Shown here piece by piece: positions 58,850 to 64,000 of a stretch of DNA of 64,000 nt (within the stretch, counting starts at the first letter, position 1; each line of letters starts with the position of its first letter). A program made the position numbers and the translations under genes. The DNA is from Spirometra erinaceieuropaei (Eukaryota > Platyhelminthes > Cestoda > Diphyllobothriidea > Diphyllobothriidae): positions 1,606,765 to 1,670,764 of the forward strand of contig CACRXP010000016.1 of the NCBI GenBank assembly GCA_902702965.1. The letters run 5' to 3'. The notes beneath the pieces are model-generated. The model made no database searches, was not told where the DNA came from, and worked only from the letters and a program-made list of their open reading frames with translations.

Positions 58850-59690
58850 GACAGTTCGACCATCGATTTCGATGACGTCCACCGTGTGCCCCACAGACCG
58901 CATTGCGGGAGCAGGGACGGTGACTTACGCAGGGGTTTATAGTGCCAGTAGACTTGCGTAGCATCTACCTACACTCTCTCCTCCCCCCACGCCTGGGCCC
59001 GGTGTCAAGACAGAGTCAAGAAGACCGGAGACGGGGGAGGCCGCAGGTGGATGGCTTGGACGGATACTCGCCTTGGCGCTCCACTCCGCACCCCCTGGTC
59101 CACACACAAATGACCAGGATTTGGACCACAAAACAATGGGGTGGTGGCAGTGGTCCAGTTGTGCGACGATTGCCGACGACAGGGTCCGCCAGCGCATCCC
59201 GCAAATGTTGGCATTTGTAATTACGCACATATAACGCCTGCCAGATTCCGATGTGGCCCCCGTGTTGGTCCAGCGCATCTAACACGTGGCCCGTTTGGAG
59301 GGCAAACACACACACACACACATACACACACACACACACACACTCACACACACACACACGAGAGTTCGACCGTCAATTTCGACGATGTACACCCTATGCC
59401 CCACAGCAGGGACGGTGACTTGCGCGGGGTTTATAGTGACAGTAGACTTGCGCAGCATCTACTACACTCTCTCCTCCTCCGCCACCTGAGCCCGGTGTCA
59501 AGACAGAGACAAGAAGACCGGAGACGGGGGAGGCCGCAGGTGGATGGCTTGGACGGCTGCACGCCTTGGCGCTCCACTCCGCACCTCCTTGTCCTCTCAA
59601 CAAAAGCCAGGATTTTGACCGACAACTAAGAGAGTGGAGTCTGGCACGGCCGGAGTAGCCGCAACTAGGCGTGCATAATGCATACTTGAG
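58850..59690 (-). repeat. Two monomers without an attached element
   Basis: Monomers start at about 58850 and 59362, separated by a (CA)n tract at 59305-59360. The first is full length, to the CCAGCGCATCTAACACGTGG block. The second continues into a GAGTCTGGCACGGCCGGAGTAGCCGC stretch like the 3' region of copies A and C. No endonuclease, RT or finger coding is attached. Confidence 0.8.
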
Positions 59691-61070
59691 TTTCATGACG
59701 CCCACGCTTTTTTGGCCGCTTCCCCAATGGCATTCCATCACCGCAACCACAATGCTCATATCTCCTCAATAAACTTCATAGGCATCCTTCAACTCATGCG
59801 ATTCACTGAGTGGACTGGGAAGAACAATCTTAGGCGCTCAAGGTACTGCGTACTGAAAATGTGCGGTTTCTTACTGGTTTAAAGACACGTATTGTTTATT
59901 GACCGAAATCATATTAATTGCGACGACGGAGGCCAAATTGATTTTACATTAATAGTACAACGTGTTTCGATCTGCTGAGCTCAGGGCAGGGTTGACTTAT
60001 TTCAATAAATCCGTCGCAAGTTTCTTTCGAATATGCTGCTATGCATTTTTGTGTCCGACGTAGCTCTCAAAACTGGGCAATGGAATTTGGCCATGACCAA
60101 GCGTTTACTACATAACTATCCTTCACACCTGCCAAGTTTCCGAAGTAGTCAGATTAGGAGTTTGTCTGCCGTTCCGATCGTCCTCCGTTCTGTCTGGGAA
60201 ATGGGCCAGTAAAATAATCCACAATGTTCCATGGAATTTCGACAGCATCATGTACATTAGAATATGTATGTATGAGTAAGACAGAGGATAGTCAATTATA
60301 TCTGCAAATTCGAGCAATTGGCGAGCATCGAGGCCTTTTCACTGCCATAAACTTCAACCTTCTCCTCGCGCACGAACAGGTGTCTTCCAGTTGTGGACCA
60401 TCACTTTTAAATTAGTAGTCATCGGATCTCCCTGCCTCTCAAAGATGTCTTTTCTAAACATCTTTCTACAGGATTTCGGCAGATTGTTGCTGCTGTTGCA
60501 GGCAGAATGGTTCTAAAGCAAAGCATACCGATGCCACCGAGAGGTTGTTATAGGCCCTGTCCAGATTTGTAAAAGATGAGATAGAGAGAGAATGAGTGGT
60601 AGCTTCATCGACAGTCGGTATCCCTCAGCCCCCCTGCTGCGGGGGCAATGTGGACATTGTCGTTCGCGCTTATCTAGGAATCAAGTCATGCCCACTACCT
60701 AGACGGTCACTTTATGCTCCAATTCGGTTTTATTGCGATACAGAACACGCAAATTATTTCAATCTTAAATGGGTTCCCGGAAAGTTTGCATGGCATTTCG
60801 TCCTTTGCTAAACAGCAATCCCCTACCAGCGTCCTGTACTCTTTCATAATATGATTAAACATCTTGCGCTGGTTTGACATGGTATTGTGAGTGTCTGATG
60901 ACCCTTGTCTGGCGGTCAGATTTCGTCATGTCGCGGGACGCACCTGAACTCTCACTTTCCCCTCCCTCCCTCCCTCCCTCCCACCCCATCCTCTAAGCGT
61001 GGGAGAATTGATTTACTGCGATCCTGATGTGTTAAGTCGTCCAGTACTTGCTTTATATTAGCTGAGCACT
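59691..61070. repeat. Inverted duplicate arm 2 and associated dispersed repeats
   Basis: 59690-60180 is the reverse complement of 47400-47860. 60590-60790 is the reverse complement of 47120-47310. 60830-61080 is the reverse complement of 43570-43830. About 400 bp at 60180-60590 is extra in this arm, and part of it (60450-60530) matches 51590-51680 inverted. A (CCCT)n-like run sits near 60960-60985. Confidence 0.72.
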
Positions 61071-61558
61071 TCTTGCGGTTTAGTTAAGAAGAAATCGTCC
61101 GCAAAGATGACGCTGAAATTGCAAATACATCCTGGACGACTGCCCAGTCTGCCATAGGGTATCAACGGTCGCCTGATGAGCTTCCGCCTGCCTCTCCGCG
61201 GAGGCAAATTCGCCACCATTATCAGTGCCTCTGCTCCGCCGATGACCAGCCTCGACGCCGCAAGGGGCAAATTCTACGAGGACCTGCACGCCCTCCTTGC
61301 GACTGTCTCGTATGCGGACAAGCTGATTGTCCTTGAGGAATTCAACGCCCGCGACAATTCAGACCATGCTGCCTGGAAAGGAGTGCTAGGTCCCCATGGT
61401 CTTCGCGGTTCAAACGACAGTGACCTGCACCTTCTCCGCAACTGCAGAGAACACCGCCTCATCCTGACAAACACCTTCTTCTGTCAATAGAAGCGAAGAG
61501 CCGAGTCCCAGGAAGTAGTCTTGAAAAAGGAGACACGATCGCCGGGACAAGAGCTTTA

Positions 61559-61607
61559 TTAGCCTGACGTTTCGGATTCCTACTCGAATCCATCATCAGA
61601 GACAAAA
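61559..61607 (-). ncRNA. Hammerhead ribozyme motif, minus strand
   Basis: On the minus strand, CTGATGA (61599-61593) is followed by GGATTC-GAGTAG-GAATCC (helix II), GAAA (61573-61570) and ACGTC with the predicted cleavage after the C at 61566. The flanks can form a short stem I (GTCT with AGGC and an A/T extension). The palindromic ACGT stem III is the minimal form described for PLE ribozymes, which are thought to act as dimers. Confidence 0.75.
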
Positions 61608-61935
61608 GAGCAGAAACGGGTGGTTGTAGCACAAGGGGCTGCGGTATTTATAGGATGCAGTAGCCATGCTACCGCGTACCTATGAACGTTCACGGCTCCC
61701 CCCCCCCCTTCATCCGGGATTGTCACACTTGGTGTGATCATTGCTTGATGGCCGACATTCGAGTCGATAATTGCTGCAATTTCATCACGTGCGTTGGAAG
61801 TTGGCGTGATTATTGCTCGACCATCTGACGCGTTGTCCCGGGTGTTGGGAAGGGTGTTCACAAGTATGCGGTAGCATGGCTACTGCATCCTATAAATACC
61901 GCAGCCCCTTGTGCAACAAAAACCCGTTTCTGCTC

Positions 61936-61984
61936 TTTTGTCTCTGATGATGGATTCGAGTAGGAATCCGAAACGTCAGGCTAA
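61936..61984 (+). ncRNA. Hammerhead ribozyme motif, plus strand
   Basis: CTGATGA at 61944-61950, helix II GGATTC (61952-61957) pairing with GAATCC (61964-61969) around GAGTAG, GAAA at 61970-61973, and ACGTC with predicted cleavage after C61977. Stem I pairs GTCT (61940-61943) with AGGC (61978-61981), then two A-T pairs after one mismatch. All core bases of the hammerhead consensus are present. Catalysis is not shown by sequence alone. Confidence 0.75.
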
Positions 61985-62249
61985 TAAAGCTCTTGTCCCG
62001 GCGATCGTGTCTCCTTCTTCAAGACTTTCTTCTGTCTGCCAGAGCGAGGGAAGGCCATCTGGAGGCATCCTCGGTCGCGTCAGTGGCACCTGCTGGACCA
62101 TGTTCTCGTCCGGAGGCGAGATCAGCAGGACGTGCTGGTGACAAAGGCGATCGCGGATGCTGACGGGTGGACCGATCATCGCCTCGTCATCGCGAAGATG
62201 CGTATTAGCCTACAGCCTCGCAGAAGACCACAAAGTAAGCCACCACCCA

Positions 62250-63275
62250 GATAAGTTGAATATTGCCTTGTTGTCGTTGCCCGCTCACCATTTCCATTTT
62301 AGCGACGAGCTAGCTCAACGGCTAGACAAAATTCCTGTCGCAGCCGCCACCGCCACCGCCGCTGACGAAAAGGCATATGTGGAGAACCGATGGTATCAAC
62401 TGCGGGAAACAGGCCAGTGGACGGTGCTTGCCGTCCTCGGTCACGCACCTCGTCCGTCTTCTGCCGAAAAGCCAGTGCGGCTTCTGCCGTTATCGCGGGA
62501 CCAAGTACATGATCTTCGCCGCTCGTCAACTTCAGGAGAAGTGCCACGAGATGCGGACCCATTTGTACTCTACATTCGTGGATCTGACGAAAACCTTCGA
62601 CACGGTCAATCGTGAAGGACTGTGGAAGATCATGCAGAAATTCGGCTGTCCGGAGCGATTCATTCAGATGGTGTGTCAACTCCACGACGGCATGATTGCG
62701 CGTACGTCACGGACAACGGAGCTGTCTCAGAGGCATTCGCATTGACCAACAGTGTAAAACGGGGATACGTCCTGGCGCCTACCCTCATCAGTCTTATGTT
62801 CTCTGACAAACTGATGGACGCCTACCACGACGAACGTCCCGGGATCCGCATCGCCTCCAGGACGAACGGCCACCTCTTCAATCAACGCCGGATGCACTTC
62901 CAATCTCGCGTATCCACAACCACCGTACACGAACTTCTCTTCGCCGACGACTGCGCCCTGAACACCACCACGGAAGAGGACATGCAATGGAGCATGGACC
63001 TCTTCTCCGTCGCCTGCGAGATCTTCGGTCTCGTCATCAACACGGAGAAGATGGTGGTCATGCATCAACCGCCACCAAACAGAACCCCTCAGCACAATGC
63101 GCCACAGATCAGCGTGAACGGAACCCAACTGCCAATGGTGGACAATTTCCCATACCTGGGCAGTACCTTCTCCCGTAGCGCGAAAATCGATGACGAAGTG
63201 GCCCGCCGGATCTCAAGGGTCAGTCAAGCATTCGGCCTCCTTCAAAGCACAGTTTGGATCCGTCACAGTCTGTAG
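62250..63275 (+). pseudogene. Linker and partial reverse transcriptase of copy E
   Basis: LLSLPAHHFHFSDELAQRL and VENRWYQLRETGQWTVLAVL are followed by a deletion of the RT fingers. Reading resumes at PKSQCGFCRYRGT, VDLTKTFDTVNREGLW (Ala to Thr in the motif), a frameshift near 62710, then AFALTNSVKRGYVLAPTLIS, ELLFADDCALNTTTEEDMQW and VDNFPYLGSTFSRSAKIDDE to RHSL and a TAG. The FADD is intact. The changed KAFD and NGVKQG motifs and the deletion show loss of function. Confidence 0.85.
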
Positions 63276-63287
63276 TTCAGCTCGCAG

Positions 63288-64000
63288 TTGAAGATGTACA
63301 AAGCCGTCATCGTATCGACGCTGCTGTATGGAGCGGATACTTGCGCGGTGTACACGAAGCAGGCACGCCGATTCAACCACTTCCACCTCAGTTGTCTTCG
63401 TCGCATCCTGAGACTGAGTTGGCATGATCGAATCCCCGACACTGATGTATTGGAACGGACGGGAATCCTCAACATATACACCATGCTGAGATAACTGCAG
63501 GTGCGTTGGAGCGGCCACCTCGTGCGCATGGACGACGGGGGACTGCCCAAACGACTCTTCTATGGCGACGTCGCCACGGTTTCACTTCGTCAAGGAGGTC
63601 GAATTCGCCGATACAAGGATACGCGGAAGTCCTCTCTGAAGCGTCTGCAAATTAACCCGGCCAACTGGGAAGACCTCGCCAACGACCGACCGACCTGGAG
63701 AAGAACAGTGAAGACAGACGCCGCGATCTATAAAGCCAACCGCATCGTTGCCGCCAAAATCAAACGTGAAGCACGCAAGTCCCATGTGCGCTCACCCCCA
63801 ATCCGAGTGCACAACCGCCTCCAAAGTGCCCACGGTGTCAACGCACATATCGGGCACGAATTGGACTTGTTGGACACCTCCGGATCAACTGCGCATCTCG
63901 GACCGCATCAACCGGCCAAATCCCCCTCGTCCTCCTCGCCGCCAAATAAATCTGACCACTCTTCTGAGCCACCACTTCCATGCTCCTCCCCCTTCTCCTC
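63288..64000 (+). pseudogene. RT C-terminal region and start of finger region, copy E, cut by window edge
   Basis: [49 protein letters not shown], an in-frame TAA at about 63494, [35 protein letters not shown] and AAIYKANRIVAAKIKREARK. Beyond 63780 the frame is disturbed, but [22 protein letters not shown] bases (63830-63900) mark the first finger. The rest lies outside the window. Confidence 0.8.

Larger units (their letters stand above)
61486..62026 (-). mobile_element. PLE-derived insertion with inverted arms and two hammerhead motifs
   Basis: The 541 bp insert is flanked by the exact 10 bp duplication TTCTTCTGTC (61476-61485 and 62027-62036). Reading on the minus strand, it has an inverted arm (62026-61856), an internal piece matching 14640-14815 of the PLE tail, then the full 3' region down to GGACTCGGCTCTTCGCTTC at 61486. 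The arms 61517-61685 and 61856-62026 are near-perfect reverse complements of ~170 bp. A TATA-like CCTATAAATACCGCAGCC lies in each arm. Confidence 0.82.
61130..62235 (+). pseudogene. Endonuclease of copy E, interrupted by an insertion
   Basis: [34 protein letters not shown] and [13 protein letters not shown] (the usual [11 protein letters not shown] is altered) lead to ILTNTFFC at the insertion point. The domain resumes after 62027 with the QTE-RE-ATWRHP-type stretch, frameshifted, and [15 protein letters not shown]. Loss of the GDFN Asp already disables it apart from the insertion. Confidence 0.82.
61125..64000 (+). mobile_element. Zinc-finger non-LTR retrotransposon, copy E, 5'-truncated, running off the window
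   Basis: In plus orientation, the endonuclease from its middle (61130-61485), an unrelated insertion (61486-62026), the endonuclease end (62027-62235), the linker (62250-62450), a deletion junction at about 62450, then RT (62455-63275) and the RT C-terminal region (63288-63790), with the finger region starting at the right edge. The start falls in the MGRLPCLPQ part of the endonuclease, a typical 5' truncation. Confidence 0.87.

Noticed and set aside
60890..60935. CTGATGA as a further hammerhead core
   Set aside because: The required GAAA after helix II is absent on that strand; the sequence is the inverted hairpin block common to the dispersed repeats.

Overview
This is eukaryotic, repeat-dominated DNA, most likely from a parasitic flatworm and probably a tapeworm. 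The basis is one conserved cellular gene (RUVBL1) split by 29-45 bp introns, TTAGGG-type interstitial repeats, and a mix of CR1-like, Penelope-like, Ty3/gypsy and Tc1/mariner remnants plus a tRNA-derived SINE. Assignment to cestodes is inference; no species marker is visible. There are no bacterial operons, rRNA genes or CRISPR arrays.

Layout. 0.4-1.6 kb: five 5' exons of RUVBL1 (pontin) on the minus strand, running off the left edge. 2.3-6 kb: decayed 3' parts of non-LTR elements. 6.1-12.0 kb: near-complete copy A of a non-LTR retrotransposon (endonuclease, reverse transcriptase, C-terminal C2H2 zinc fingers) on the minus strand, with ~470 bp (CA)n-separated monomers upstream to 13.4 kb and the first ~300 bp of the same monomer at its 3' end. 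14.3-15.0 kb: 3' end of a Penelope-like element (PLE) with a decayed hammerhead ribozyme. 15.5-16.2 kb: head-to-head tRNA-Arg-like SINEs. 16.6 kb: a 75 bp assembly gap. 17.4-18.7 kb: two opposed telomere-like tracts. 18.9-21.4 kb: a chimera of gypsy RNase H/integrase and a non-LTR RT tail. 21.4-27 kb: non-coding dispersed repeats, an inverted repeat and truncated copy B of the zinc-finger element.

27.2-32.6 kb and 43.9-47.1 kb are two copies of one segmental duplication. Each carries a TATA-driven, multi-exon gene for a ~78-residue secreted protein with identical exon sizes and a strongly diverged mature part. The first copy later received a CR1-like insertion, and the second shows the empty site. 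Between the duplicates lie a gypsy integrase tail (32.7-33.1 kb), copy C of the zinc-finger element (33.5-38.4 kb, RT core deleted but endonuclease and fingers open), monomers, decayed copy D, a mariner fragment, and a PLE RT pseudogene lacking a catalytic aspartate.

47-52.8 kb is non-coding repeat. 52.9-57.1 kb holds a nearly full-length CR1-like element (ORF1, endonuclease, RT) with a few stops and frameshifts. 57.6-58.6 kb is a mariner pseudogene, 58.9-59.7 kb two solitary monomers, and 59.7-60.8 kb an inverted copy of 47.1-47.9 kb. From 61.1 kb to the right edge runs copy E of the zinc-finger element. Its endonuclease is broken by a 541 bp PLE-derived insertion bounded by an exact 10 bp target duplication and carrying two opposed, intact-looking hammerhead ribozyme motifs.

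Only RUVBL1 and the two small secreted-protein genes look like host genes. Boundaries of repeats were placed by eye and may be off by tens of bases.
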